Source: Cymbomonas tetramitiformis
Lineage: Eukaryota; Chlorophyta; Pyramimonadophyceae; Pyramimonadales; Pyramimonadaceae
Direction of reading: 5' to 3'
NCBI GenBank assembly: GCA_001247695.2
Contig: LGRX02033388.1
Location: 1-64,000 of the forward strand
Length of the DNA stretch: 64,000 nt
Part shown: positions 20,270 through 31,112 of the stretch, piece by piece
Numbering within the stretch: position 1 is the first letter of the stretch
Layout of the letters: every line of letters begins with the position of its first letter
Made by a program: the position numbers and the translations under genes
The notes under the pieces: model-generated
The model's input: only the letters and a program-made list of their open reading frames with translations
The model's database searches: none
What the model was told of the DNA's origin: nothing

Positions 20270-20746
20270 ATGGATCTCGACCCTAGCATGGCCATTAAGG
20301 AAGGCGTCACGTCTAATGCGGGTGTGGTATCTGCACAGCCTGGAAAGCTTCTTGAGGAGAGGCTCCAGTCTTCTCTGGTGGACCCCTATGGTGCTAAGAA
20401 CCTGTCCAAAATGCTTCGGAAGATATCCCATCAATGTAAGTTCTTTGGGCCATGCGACAGTCCCTAAAAATGATTTGTTGTCCCTGTTCGTGTAGGACGT
20501 GTCACAGTGTCCTCCGTAGTATTATGTTGGGTGAACACTCTGTTGGGTCTCCTGCGGGAGGGGCCACGGGCAAAGGCTGTCGGGGATGCCAAGCTTCCTT
20601 TCACCCAGGACTTCCTGCCAGATCTCGAAGTCAACTCCGGTGCAATTCAGTCTTCTGTCAGTTATCTTCTTCTCAGGAAGGACATTGATATACCACCTTG
20701 CAATCTTTTTCTGCGTCCCACCAAATATCCGATAGGGGGCGTTTGA
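20270..20746 (+). CDS. Hypothetical protein, two-exon fragment
   Basis: Exon 1 is open from at least 20198; the ATG at 20270 gives MDLDPSMAIKEGVTSNAGVV. It ends at a strong donor, CAAT|GTAAGT (20435). The acceptor GTCACAG (20507) restores the same frame and avoids the stop that the nearer TGTAG acceptor would create. Exon 2 reads SSVVLCWVNTLLGLLREGPR through KDIDIPPCNLFLRPTKYP and stops at TGA 20746. The join gives about 134 residues. No family is recognised. An upstream frame (19920-20160: MDLTGADDHATAVPGHHEVW and a Pro/Arg-rich segment) could be an earlier exon. The gene stops 25 bases before a GATGCG satellite, which may have cut it. Confidence 0.5.
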
Positions 20747-20774
20747 CGAGAATCACCGGCTCAGATAAAGATCA

Positions 20775-21035
20775 ATGCGATACGATGCGATACGATGCGA
20801 TACGATGCGATACGATGCGATACGATGCGATGCGCGACGCGACGCGATGCGACGATGCGCGATGCGATGTACGATGCACGATGCGATGCGCGATGCGCGA
20901 TGCGCGATGCGCGATGCGCGTCGCGAATTAAATCGAAATCGCGCGGGGGTGCGATGCGATGCGATGCGCGATGCGCGATGCGCGATGCGCGATGCGATGC
21001 GATGCGCGATGCGATGCGACGCGATGCCGCGAACC
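20775..21035 (+). repeat. GATGCGATAC / GATGCGCGATGC satellite array
   Basis: Begins as perfect (GATGCGATAC)n and changes to GATGCGCGATGCG variants, interrupted once by TCGCGAATTAAATCGAAATC at 20929-20948. All six frames stay open, which explains the long artefactual frames here. Confidence 0.93.
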
Positions 21036-21115
21036 AAATCGAAATCGCGCGGGGGGTGTCTCGGGGGTGCGCGCGGGGGTGGCGGAGGGGTCGTCGATCC
21101 GTCCCGTGTGACTTA
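21030..21115 (+). repeat. Left copy of ~80-bp GC-rich block
   Basis: The block AAATCGCGCGGGGGGTGTCT...GGCGGAGGGGTC..CGATCCGTCC is repeated almost exactly at about 21545-21620. The two copies bracket the tRNA-like unit and a second satellite tract, giving a direct-repeat layout about 515 bases apart. Confidence 0.85.
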
Positions 21116-21338
21116 CTTACTTACTTACCAACCGAGCGATTTTATAATATAACTAGCCTCCTTTCGGGGGGAGGGGGCTTCGCCCCCTCCTCGACGTGTC
21201 AGAACATATCGATTCGCGATGTTCGATCTGAAATCGAAAATGCAAAATCTAAAAGCGAACATGGATCGGAAATCGAAAATGCAAAATCTGGAAATATGAA
21301 CGAATCGATTTGAGGAACCAGTGTTTGCGAAGTATAAA

Positions 21339-21410
21339 ACTATAATGGTCTCAATGGTAGAATTATGTCTTTGAATGGCAGAGACCCGGGTTCGAATCCC
21401 GGTTGGTGTA
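21339..21410 (+). tRNA. Degenerate tRNA-like unit, anticodon loop TTTGAAT (UGA)
   Basis: A perfect T arm is present (CCGGG TTCGAAT CCCGG), with a D-arm-like CAATGGTAGAA and a plausible anticodon arm ATGTC TTTGAAT GGCAG, which puts UGA in the anticodon position. The variable loop is only four bases, unlike the long arm of a true tRNA-Ser. The acceptor stem (ACTATAA against TTGGTGT) has two mismatches and the outer anticodon pair is A-G. I take it as a tRNA-derived element or pseudogene rather than a working tRNA. Internal A and B box sequences could still recruit RNA polymerase III. Confidence 0.5.
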
Positions 21411-21424
21411 CCTCGAATATCGTT

Positions 21425-21540
21425 ACGATGCGCTCGATGCGATACGATGCGATGCGACGCGACGCGATGCGATGCGATGCGATGTGCCATGCGATGCGAT
21501 GCACGACGCGATGCGATGCGATGCGCGACGCGACGCGAAT
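21425..21540 (+). repeat. Second GATGCGATGC satellite tract
   Basis: GATGCGAT, GATGCGACGCG and GATGCGATGTGCC variants directly downstream of the tRNA-like unit, ending in CGCGAATTAAATC, the same interrupter seen in the first tract at 20929. Confidence 0.9.
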
Positions 21541-21904
21541 CGCGAATTAAATCAAAATCGCGCGGGGGGTGTCTCGGGGGTGCGCGCGGGGGTGGCGGAG
21601 GGGTCTCGATCCGTCCGATGACGGACGGACGGACGGACATTTTCGATGCTTTTGCATTAATATATAATTTTAATCCGTCCCCGCCCCCGCGAAGTTCCGT
21701 ATATTCTATTTTTATTTATTTGTCAACCGTTTTATAGACTTCCCCCCTTGAGAATATATATTTTCGTGACATAACCGATTTTTAAATGCCTATGGAACCG
21801 AGCTGTCGAAGATTTTAATACACTCTCTGTAAAATTAATGCCACGTAGATAGTATTCGCACGTGGAATAGTCGAGTCATGTTCTGGAACGATCGAGGCAC
21901 ATAT

Positions 21905-22045
21905 CATTGGGACACTTTGACACATATTGGGACATTAGGGACACATATTGGGACAGTGGAGACACATATTGGGACATGTCCCAATATGTGTCAAAGTGTC
22001 CCAATATGTGTCCGACACATATTGGGACATGTCCCGATATAGGCC
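21905..22045. repeat. ACACATATTGGGACA palindromic repeats
   Basis: At least five direct copies of ACACATATTGGGACA and two inverted copies (TGTCCCAATATGTGT). The centre at ~21980 is a perfect palindrome (CATATTGGGACATGTCCCAATATG in parts CATATTGGGACA and TGTCCCAATATG). It may be a foldback element or a cruciform-forming site. Confidence 0.88.
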
Positions 22046-22049
22046 CTTT

Positions 22050-24884
22050 TGCTACATTGATGCAAGATGAGTGCAAGGTGAGTGCAGGGTGATTGTAGGA
22101 TAAAGGTAAACCGGATACGCCTCGTCACCATAATTTCACTCTGCGTCGATGGTAATACGTATACGTCAATCTCAGATCATCAGTGCCATACAACGTTGCG
22201 TCCGTAATCCGCATTGCAGCCTTGTATGCCCCGCCCGCGTCGGGTTAAGCATCGCGTATGTATATGTCGTGTTAGTCATGTACATGTAGGTCGCGGTGCG
22301 TGTTTACTATCGGATGCCTCTGTTGCTTGGTGCAAGCCAGTCACCTCGTTGTAGAAAGCGAGAGTGTAATTAAATACAATAAAAGTATACAGGGCGAATG
22401 CAAGGTGAAGGATAATTATATCGTGCAGGGTATAACTTCCGGTTAGGTGCAGGGTGAATGGACGCGAAGAAGTTCCTCGAGGAGTGCGCTGAGACGAGGC
22501 AGGACAGCAGGTTCGGTCCGGAGATCGTCTTAGCAACGTGATCAACTCTGAATTGCATGTCATTCTGGGGGCAGAAGATCATGGACGCGGTGCATGCATG
22601 GAGCGCAAGCTTCTGGGCTGCACCGCAGAGCATTGGAGACTTTCCGCGGGGAATGCTTCTATGTTAATGGGCTTGAAAAGCGAGCCAGATATGAATTGCT
22701 TTGCATTGTTGTAGGAGTTGTTTACTAGAGTTTAGGAATGTTCGGGGATTCTTTCTAGTTAGGACGCTTTTTGACATTTTAGTTTGGGATGCTTCCGGTT
22801 GGACATTTTACTTACGGATTGTTTTCTGTGGACATTCATGAGTTTTGGACTTGGACTCTTTCTTGGGACGTTTATTGTAATGGTAATGTTAAAAATTATT
22901 CTACCCTCTTCACCCACAAGTTGGCTTGGAGATTCTGAGCTGGCCGGGGCCTCAAGCTGGGATGACACCATCGATGCTGTTCCACATCTCCAGCTTTCTA
23001 TCTGGTAAATTATTACCTTCAGAGCACTGCAATGAGCCAGGGTACATTGCTTACCGTGGCGGGCCGGCCCGGGGCCGCTCGACGCTGCTCCGGGCCGCTT
23101 GCGGGCCGTCCATAATTTCACACCGGTCATGTTTCGGCCAAAGAAAACAAGTGCTTTCGAGACTCAATTTCAACAATTCGCCATACTCAAATCCAAAAGC
23201 ACAATCCACAGCGAGTGATTTTGACGTTGCCTTCGGCCAATTTGGCCGATGGCTGGCATATGATATTATCGAATTCGGGCCGACGGAGAAAAATAAAGCA
23301 ATGTACCCTTGCAGCACTGACTCGGGCTGACACAACTACAGTACGACAAAGTTGGCATCACAGGTGAAGGTATACTGCTGGGCGATTGATGGCGAGTGGT
23401 GTCCTAGCTCCCGGGCAATGTGGGTCAGTGGGTGATATTGACGAGCATGGGCTGGCCGCATTATCGCATATGACGATGGCGACGTGGATCGCTTTGACAA
23501 GGAAAATGATGCGGTGATTCTTCGCGCAACGAAGGGTGAAGCGTGTGAGTGACGGAATGGGACGCAACGCTGGAAGAGCTCTGGAGAAGTGAGCTCAGGG
23601 AGAGTTCGCTCTCGGACCTGGTGGTGTACATAAATGCAGGGTGCGGCGCTCCAAGACACGGCCGCGGTCGGTGGGCAAGTAGCTGGCCAAAGGCCGCTGC
23701 ATTCATGCAGTTTTGTGTGACAGAAGGTAGGGTGTGGCTTGCGCCAACGGAGGCCACGATGCGCCTTTAGACTGGAGCTATTCCCCACGGTGGGGGTCGG
23801 ACGCACATCACGGTCCTGTGACGGGCGGCGGGGGGCGGTATCTCATCATCGACGTGGTAGCTGGCTTCCCGGGCGCCCCGTGGCACTTCGTGGAGCGGGC
23901 GCCCCGGGTGCCATGGCACACAGCGGCTGTCCGATGCTGAATGGGAGTCACTCGTCTTCATAGGACATGGAATGGTCCTGGGATTGAGTATGATGAACCT
24001 CAGCTTCCTTCGCTTTTTCCCACAAGAGGTTTTGGATCGGTTGCTTTCACTTTTCGGGAGCTGATCGACGTGCGTGATGCCCGTAATGCGCCTCGTTATT
24101 TTTTCCTCCTCCTTGAAGAGGGTCAGAATTGTGTGCATCCCCAAAACTCCAAAACCCAGGTGCCGACCCGCTGTCAATGGAAGTGGCGGAGGAGCTCGTT
24201 TTCTAGGCTGTCCAAGGCACGTTGTTGTCTTGGTTGGAGGATGTGTGCGATGCTCTCCCAGCGGGCGCGAATTACTCTAAAACATAACGGTAGCGTAGGA
24301 TTGGGATAGGGGCACTCGGCACGCCCACATTGATGAGACCATGGCCCACGCACGATGACGCACTGTTCTCGGGCAAGACGCTTTGTGCAAGTGGGCGGGT
24401 TCAAATGCTGGTTTGATAGGCTGCCACGCAAGGTACGGCCTGCGCCGTATTCCATGGTGGCCAAGGCCTTCCCGCCCAGATCAGTTGAGCCGACTTTTGA
24501 ATGCTACTCGGACATGTGCGCATGTATCTCCGACACACTGGGAGGAGCGGAGGACGCCGACTTCTTGGAGCGGGATGAGTCAAACGGAGTCATGCAAGGC
24601 GGGGTGGGCTCTCCCGATGTGACTGAGCATTGATGCGTGTAGGACCCTACAATGCGAGCCCTAGGAGATCAGAAACCTAAACCTCACCATCTACATGGAA
24701 CGTCAATAATCTCCTTGGTAGGTGGCGTTCGGCGATGATAGCAGGAACTCTGATGATGAGTCGCGGGCTTTCATTGCTGATGAGCTGCAGTGTTGGAGCG
24801 CATCACCAGCACATCTCTCCTGGCGAAGAATGTGCATTGGGGTGGCGTCCCAGACGAAGGTGATTGCTTACATAATCAATGGTG
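22050..24884. other. No recognised gene in 2.8 kb
   Basis: Open frames on both strands (for example 23336-23806 minus and 24355-24633 plus, the latter with a real ATG) have no family signature and overlap each other. The motif CGGATGCCTCTGTTGCTTGG at 22311 recurs exactly at 33941. GGGCCGGCCCGGGGCCGC at 23059 is a short GC-rich palindromic patch. Confidence 0.45.
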
Positions 24885-24891
24885 GCACGGA

Positions 24892-26076
24892 CCAGGGCCA
24901 AGGAACATATCAACGCCCTATGGCCGGTCTGTGGCCGTACGATGAGGGTTGTGGCCGAGGTTTGGCCGAGAGCCGAAATCGGCATTGGCCGTACGGCGTT
25001 TGTGACTTGAGGGGCCCAAAAATTGTGTGGCGAAGTTGGCCGAAGGTGGGCCGTGACGATTTTCGATCGATAGGTGACTGTGGATATTCGTGGCCGAACG
25101 ATCCAACGCTTGGCCGAAGCCTGGCCGACCAACCGGAGGTCTTAGAGAATATTTCGTTCCTACACACTTGCTACTTGTAATGAAAACTGCGTACGTACCG
25201 AGTCCCCAACGCAAGCCGACGAAAGTCTTATGATCACTTGATCAGTCCGACGTGCATCCTCACTTGACTTTCGGACGATCTTTCTAGGAGGATGGAAAAC
25301 CTAAACTGGTGTGCGTTGTGCGTACTTTTATGGTTATTCATCTCCAACGTTTTTTTTTCTGTTGGTTGCAGTTGAAATTACTGAAATCAGTCAGGACACC
25401 GACGAACGCACCGATGATCATGCACAGGGTTCTAGTCGACTAGTCGTGCGTGATGAGTGGGAAGCCTCTTGCAGCGATTCTGGGGGTGCAGTCCTTATCG
25501 TTGATGAACCTGAAACCTCTGATCCTCCTCTGCATTTTATTTACTGTGGATTTCGGCGAGTTCTCGTGCATCCAGACCACAGCTATTCCACTTACGAGCT
25601 GGGATACGTTTCTTCCTATGACCCTCCACTCATGGTTCGCAAGGGTGCCGAGCCCGACATTTTGAGCTATCAAACGTAATAATATAGTCAGTAGTTCTCA
25701 TTGTGAACATATTTGGGGTTGTGTCTGCAAACTGACGGGCCGTTTACCATTTTGGCAATGTCGCACGCCTTGCCTATCTATTCGAGCCGTAACAATGATG
25801 TCCGTAATGAGGGTACCGAGCCCGACATTTTGAGCTATCAAACGTAATAAGACGGTCAATTTTAAATAAAAAATTATACATCTTTCGATTTCGACCTTTG
25901 GCCGAAGGCCGGCCGAACATGCTTAGGGTGCATTTCCCTTCAAATTCCATCGCCACCCCGGCCGAAGGCCGGCCGTAGGATAAATGCGAACTGGCCGGCC
26001 CGGCCGAAGGTCGGCCGATGGGATTTTCATGTGTTGGCCGTACAACCTAAAAGTTTGATATGTTCCCTGACCAGGG
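24892..26076. mobile_element. GGCCGR-rich element with 22-bp terminal inverted repeats
   Basis: The left end CCAGGGCCAAGGAACATATC and the right end (reverse complement CCCTGGTCAGGGAACATATC, each continuing AA) match at 18 of 22 positions. Both ends are followed inward by clusters of TTGGCCG, GGCCGAAGG and GGCCGGCCG motifs (24917-25130 and 25893-26040), typical of subterminal transposase-binding repeats. An internal 33-bp direct repeat (GAGCCCGACATTTTGAGCTA onward) occurs at 25647 and 25818. No clear target duplication is visible. The superfamily is undetermined. Confidence 0.7.
25372..25679 (+). CDS. Candidate exon inside the GGCCGR-rich element
   Basis: A strong polypyrimidine tract and acceptor (TTTTTTTTCTGTTGGTTGCAG, in parts TTTTTTTTCT and GTTGGTTGCAG) precedes an open frame reading EITEISQDTDERTDDHAQGS, then an aromatic-rich PPLHFIYCGFRRVLVHPDHS, and ending at TAA 25679. 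The stop lies inside the 33-bp sequence that is repeated at 25818. I recognise no family. It may be a terminal exon carried by the transposon or of a gene it entered. Confidence 0.35.
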
Positions 26077-29000
26077 CGCCTGCTCAGCGTGTAGCAGCAC
26101 AATGTCGGCTCTGGATGTGGTGAGAAGGTCTCGGTCCCTATCTTGACATCAGCGAATCTGCCAAGCGAGTTCTTGGGCACCAAAACCTTGCCCACTCGTG
26201 AACGCACTGTACGAGCGGCCCCCTTTAACTCGCTTGTCGCGCGTTTTTTAGGCCCGCTGTCTCAGCCAGAGACTTGAATGGGAGCTTAGTATACCTGTAT
26301 GTGACGTTTAGAATAAGTAACGAGTGTAAGTAATTAAAGCCTGGTGGGTGGGATAAGTATGCGCGCGATGAGTCTAACAACCTGTCTGGGTCATAGTTGT
26401 GTGACAATTATTGGAACCTCTCGATCAAGCAAAACTTATGTATCCGGGTGCAAGCCTCTCGGCAATCCGGCTTTTAGAACACCCAGCTCAACCCCTCAAA
26501 ACATGTTTGGAATTTTCTGGGAGAATCTATCAGCGATCGGTTTCATGTAGAAGATGAGTTATATAAAGTGATGTAAAGATGCTGCATTGGAAAACATATC
26601 CGGCACTACTCAGGTCATTTTGTAGTGATTTATTTTAAAAACACGTTACCCGTTCACCATATCCGGATCGTGGTTGAGTGCATGCAGTCATACGCAATAT
26701 CGTAATGCACATTATCACTTAGCGCGACCAGCAACCATTTGTGAAGGTGGCGCTTGCGTACTGCACACGTCATCGCTGCTTGTTGGTGTCCACCACATCT
26801 GACAAAAATATTTCTCTTAGCGACTTTCTCTCCCTCAGTATCCCGTAGTAGATGATCTGTCCAAAAAGTACACCGTTGGCTGCGAAGGCACTTGAATATG
26901 TGGCCAAGATGACCGGATCCTGCATTGACAGGGTTGCAACTCAGTTGTAAATATATATGAGGTGTTAGTAGATGCGTGTGCGTGCCGAAGCAGTGCAGCA
27001 CAGGACCGTATTTCATGGGTTCATTGCGAGAACAATGCAATCAACGGAGTGATTGAAGGGATACCCTGCATTATATTATTCCGTTATATTATGCAACATA
27101 TACATTTGTCCAAGTGTATATTCATGCCATGGTATTGGGAGTTGTCAATTGTTAACCCCGTACCATTGGCTACAACCCTTCTCCCTTCGAAAACGGCTTA
27201 CAACCACGAACGGAGTACCATGCACATTGCAACGCGTGCAAGAACCACCCCGGATGGTCACCTCTCTCCACACCGCCATTGAACCGAGGGCAATATCAAA
27301 TACGTGGAGGACATTCACGCATCGCTCCGCATCGTTGAAGCGCGTGCAGGCACCACGCCGTGCACTAACCTAGTCATTGAATCAAGCGTAGCGCATCCAC
27401 ATTGCACACTCATCGCACTTTGCACTGTTGAGCTAAGTCAGGAATGCCGATCCAAAAGAAATCCCAACTTCACGCGATGTCCCAGGGGTACTTTCATTAT
27501 GATGACTTATCTAACAACAGTGAAAGGGATATATCACACATTTTCGGACATTTTATGCTTGCTGTATATTTTCTATTCACAACAACCCAGACAACATTTA
27601 AATATATGTTCGTTTGCTGTCCAAGTCTGAGGGGCCAACTCTGTTGCCTCTCTTTATTCTCTCCTATGAGCTCACATATTATTTCCCCCAACTGCTCGCT
27701 CAGGTAAATATCACATCCACTCACCGATTTCTCCAATAGTTCGTTAATCTCGTTCTCATTAATTCAGACCCCCTTATTCTGGGTGTTTCAGCAGCTACGG
27801 CGTGCCTCCTGGCACACGCGATGCATTAACAAGGTGCCGTAAACCTCGACACAATGTGTCCTTCTTCAATTCCGCATTTTGCCTAAAAGCCTGCAGGTTT
27901 TTAGAGGCTTCTGCGCCGAAAGATCGACAGCTTGAAACTAGTTTCTAAGCCCTCGGATCGGGACCAAAGGTTTCCTGATAATGAACGAGATCTGTCAATT
28001 AGTTTGCACTAAAAAATATTCAACAATCTGTGAATTAGTCCGTAGAGTCCGCAGCTCTATTCTTTTATGAAGGCAAAAAAACTTCACAACAATGCCTTGA
28101 GTGTCGCACTCATGCAACATAGCCTCCCATATTTGTAGGTCACTGTAGACGTTAACAATTATTTTGCATACGGTAAAGAAGACAACCAGCAGCGCACCAG
28201 ATCCTCCGCACATCGGGATATCAAGATGCAAACTTGCAGCCGATCGATAAGCAGAGATCCAAGTCGTGTGGAAACTCTGCTGGCGTAGCAGGCTGCGCTG
28301 CTCAACACGATAATGATGCAGATGGCGGACCTGAAGGTGCGGGCTGAGGTGGCAGAGGCGGCCGAGGCGGCAACTACGACAACCACAGACTGCTCAATAC
28401 GCAGATTCCACTCACATGGCACACGATCGTGGAGCTGCAGGCACTACACAGATTCCCTCACTTCCAGGTCTGGGGAACGCTAAGGCCAATTTACACCAAA
28501 AGAATTCCCTTAGCCTTCCCCACACCTTGATGTCGTAGGAAATCTTATTCCCTGTGACACGGGAAAAATGACGGACACAATGCCGCAATTGTGTGGTCTA
28601 TACAATAACAAGGCTTACGACGCCTCTCCGAGCGCGCGGATGCGTTGATGCGATATGAGAAGGTGGTTCTGGTGGAGGCTCTCTGGTGTTTCCATGGGGC
28701 AGCTGCGTGCGCCAAGAGCACGCTGCACTGGGTGGAGGACTCGCTGAGCGCCTAACAGAAATGAAGGAGACGAAGGCGTGCCTTTACGCTGCATATAATC
28801 GCTGTCATGCATTATCCAATGTACAGATGGGTGGAGTCTCTCAGGCCTGGATTACCGCGGTGGATTCGTGGTGGGCGGGACCTTGAATGAATGCTGCCAC
28901 CCCGCAACACCTGGAATGGATCGGCCATCCCACGACTGAGCGGTCGGTGTCTACACACCGACACATAGGTACAATCATACAAGGAGGTGTCGGTGCGTCG

Positions 29001-29280
29001 TCAAGATGCAACTGGTGCCAAAGCCCGGGACCAACAAGCGAAGGCTGGGTCCGAGGAAAGTAGAGAAAGTAGTGGGGGCGCTGGCTCAACTCCCACAGTC
29101 GTTTGTCCTGATTCAACGCTAGCAGAGTGCTTCAGGCTTGCTTGCCTCAAGAACGGGCATCATTGCGTAAGCATTGCGTGCTTCAGGGGTACAAGCATGA
29201 AGTTCGACGTGTGGCGGAACGATGTTATTTCAGCGCAGGGATTCTCCCTTTGGGTGGAACGACTCTCCCTCATCTGGATC
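26077..29280. other. No recognised gene in 3.2 kb
   Basis: The only frame worth noting is 27040-26654 on the minus strand, where GHIFKCLRSQRCTFWTDHLL and FVRCGGHQQAAMTCAVRKRH are Cys/His-rich, but no family is evident and splice sites are not clear. The rest has short overlapping frames only. Confidence 0.4.
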
Positions 29281-29283
29281 AAG

Positions 29284-29700
29284 ATGACGAGGCGCCAGGT
29301 GGAGTGCCTCAGCTCACCATGCAAGGTGACGAGGCGCCAGGTGGAGTGCCTCATCTCACCGTGCAAGGTGACGAGGGGCCAGGTGGAGTGCCTCAGCTCA
29401 CCATGCAAGGTGACGAGGGGCCAGGTGGAGTGCCTCAGCTCACCATGCAAGGTGACGAGGGGCCAGGTGGAGTGCTCAGCTCACCATGCAAGGTGGCGAG
29501 GGCCAGGTGGAGTGCCTCAGCTCAGTGCAAGGTGACGAGGCGCCAGGTGGAGTGCCTCAGCTCACCGTGCAAGGTGACGAGGGGCCAGGTGGAGTGCCTC
29601 AGCTCACCATGCAAGGTGACGAGGGGCCAGGTGAAGTGCCTCAGCTCACCGTGCAAGGTGACGAGGGGCCAGGTGGAGTGCTCAGCTCACCATGCAAGGT
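29284..29700 (+). repeat. 42-bp minisatellite array
   Basis: About ten units of 42 bp (GTGACGAGGCGCCAGGTGGA is the first part, GTGCCTCAGCTCACCATGCA the second). Units alternate GGCGCC/GGGGCC and CCATGC/CCGTGC, and a few carry 1-5 base deletions (for example near 29475 and 29500). Since 42 is divisible by three, a plus-strand frame of 272 residues (29127-29945) and a minus-strand frame both stay open through it. I see no separate evidence for a protein. Confidence 0.93.
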
Positions 29701-31112
29701 CCGCAGCAGAACAACGAGAAGTGTGGAACCTTTCTCTACACTGCACGCTTATATACCCGAGTGCTACCATACAAATCATGGACGAGTTCCTCATCCTCTC
29801 CGTCGATCGGCAAGGTGAAGGTGCTCAGGGCGTGCGAGCTGGCGAGCCGATTCTTGGCGAGGCTTGGCATCGAGCGGGAGGGCTGAGAAGGGGCACCGGG
29901 GGCCCACACAGCGGCCAATGGAGCAACTCAGGCTGTGTGCACTAGATTCTGACCCCACTGTAAAAACTGTCGCTAGAAAGTGGCACGCCTCGATGACACT
30001 AAATTCCAAATCATTTGTTTACCGTCCATGCATCGCAAAGATAACGATTCAGATTAAAAACTGACTGTTGACGTCACCATTTCACTTTACATTTTATTTC
30101 GCTTTATTCAACGCTTCCAAATCTCCCATTCCCGGTCGCTTTCCCCAATTCCCGGTCAGTTGACAGTCGCAACCGCTAAATGTTACATTCAACAGTGCCG
30201 TTCGTGAGTTGTTAACTATGGAAATGCGAGTTATGGCTTGCCCGCCCCAACTTGTTGCGCTACTACAGGCACAACCCCTTGTGATTTTCATCACATAACG
30301 AAGGACGCTCTGAATTGGAAGATACGCTTTGAATTGGAAGATTTTTTGAAGGTCATTGTTTTAATGTTTTTTACATTATTTTAAACATATCATGCCAAAA
30401 AAATAGGGTGGTTATAATTTTGGAAGTTTTTCTCATCGTCATCGTACGAGTTTTCAGAATTCTTACGCGTGACTCTTAGGCATATTGAGGAGTGTTCCAA
30501 AAATCCACATATGGTATTAGATCGAGATTAAAGGTTATAAAATGGAAGTAAAAAGGGAAAATATGCACCTATTTATCGTATGTTTGATATTTTCATCGAT
30601 TTCAGCACAATTTTGCCAAAACCCCCCTCAAACCCTATGCGTTATCACACGCGTATTCACAAAGGGTAGGTAACATATGTAAAGGTTCTTGCTAATGGAC
30701 CCGTCACGTGCTATGTTATAATGTAGTTTGCCATAAAAACATATTTGAACAAATAAAATATCAAGCACTTGTATCTCCGTGCAGATTTCAGGAGCAAATG
30801 GCCCTCTAGCGGTGGAAACCCTAAGTGGTAACAGCAACTTAGGGTGTAAGCACAACCACATGTGTACATGCATGCACATACGTACTCTTGACTGCACTTA
30901 TTTACTCTTCAGAGTTCTCCAACAGTGCTTTTAAAAGCTCAGCTTTCTCCTCACAACCTGGAATTCCGCCTTGAACACCAGATTTTGCGGTCTCATCCCA
31001 GCATGTCAACATCTCGTTCACGTCAAATGTAGACTTCATGCGAAGGGTGCGGGGACCCCGTACGAAAGCTCCAGCCACACACAGTTGTACTACCGTCTCG
31101 AACGTTCTCCGT
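29701..31112. other. No recognised gene; contains a dispersed repeat at 30205-30322
   Basis: AT-rich with one informative piece. Bases 30205-30322 match, in inverted orientation, the flanks of the foldback element at 34.3-35.5 kb (35497-35590 plus 34300-34326), with the element itself absent. The remainder shows no coding signal. Confidence 0.6.

Noticed and set aside
21339..21410. Functional tRNA-Ser(UGA)
   Set aside because: No long variable arm, two acceptor-stem mismatches and a mispaired anticodon stem.
20698..21640. Long open frames of Met/Arg/Asp/Cys repeats on both strands
   Set aside because: They are translations of GATGCG satellite in every frame and have no independent support.
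24892..26076. hAT assignment for the GGCCGR-rich element
   Set aside because: No 8-bp target duplication at either possible end.
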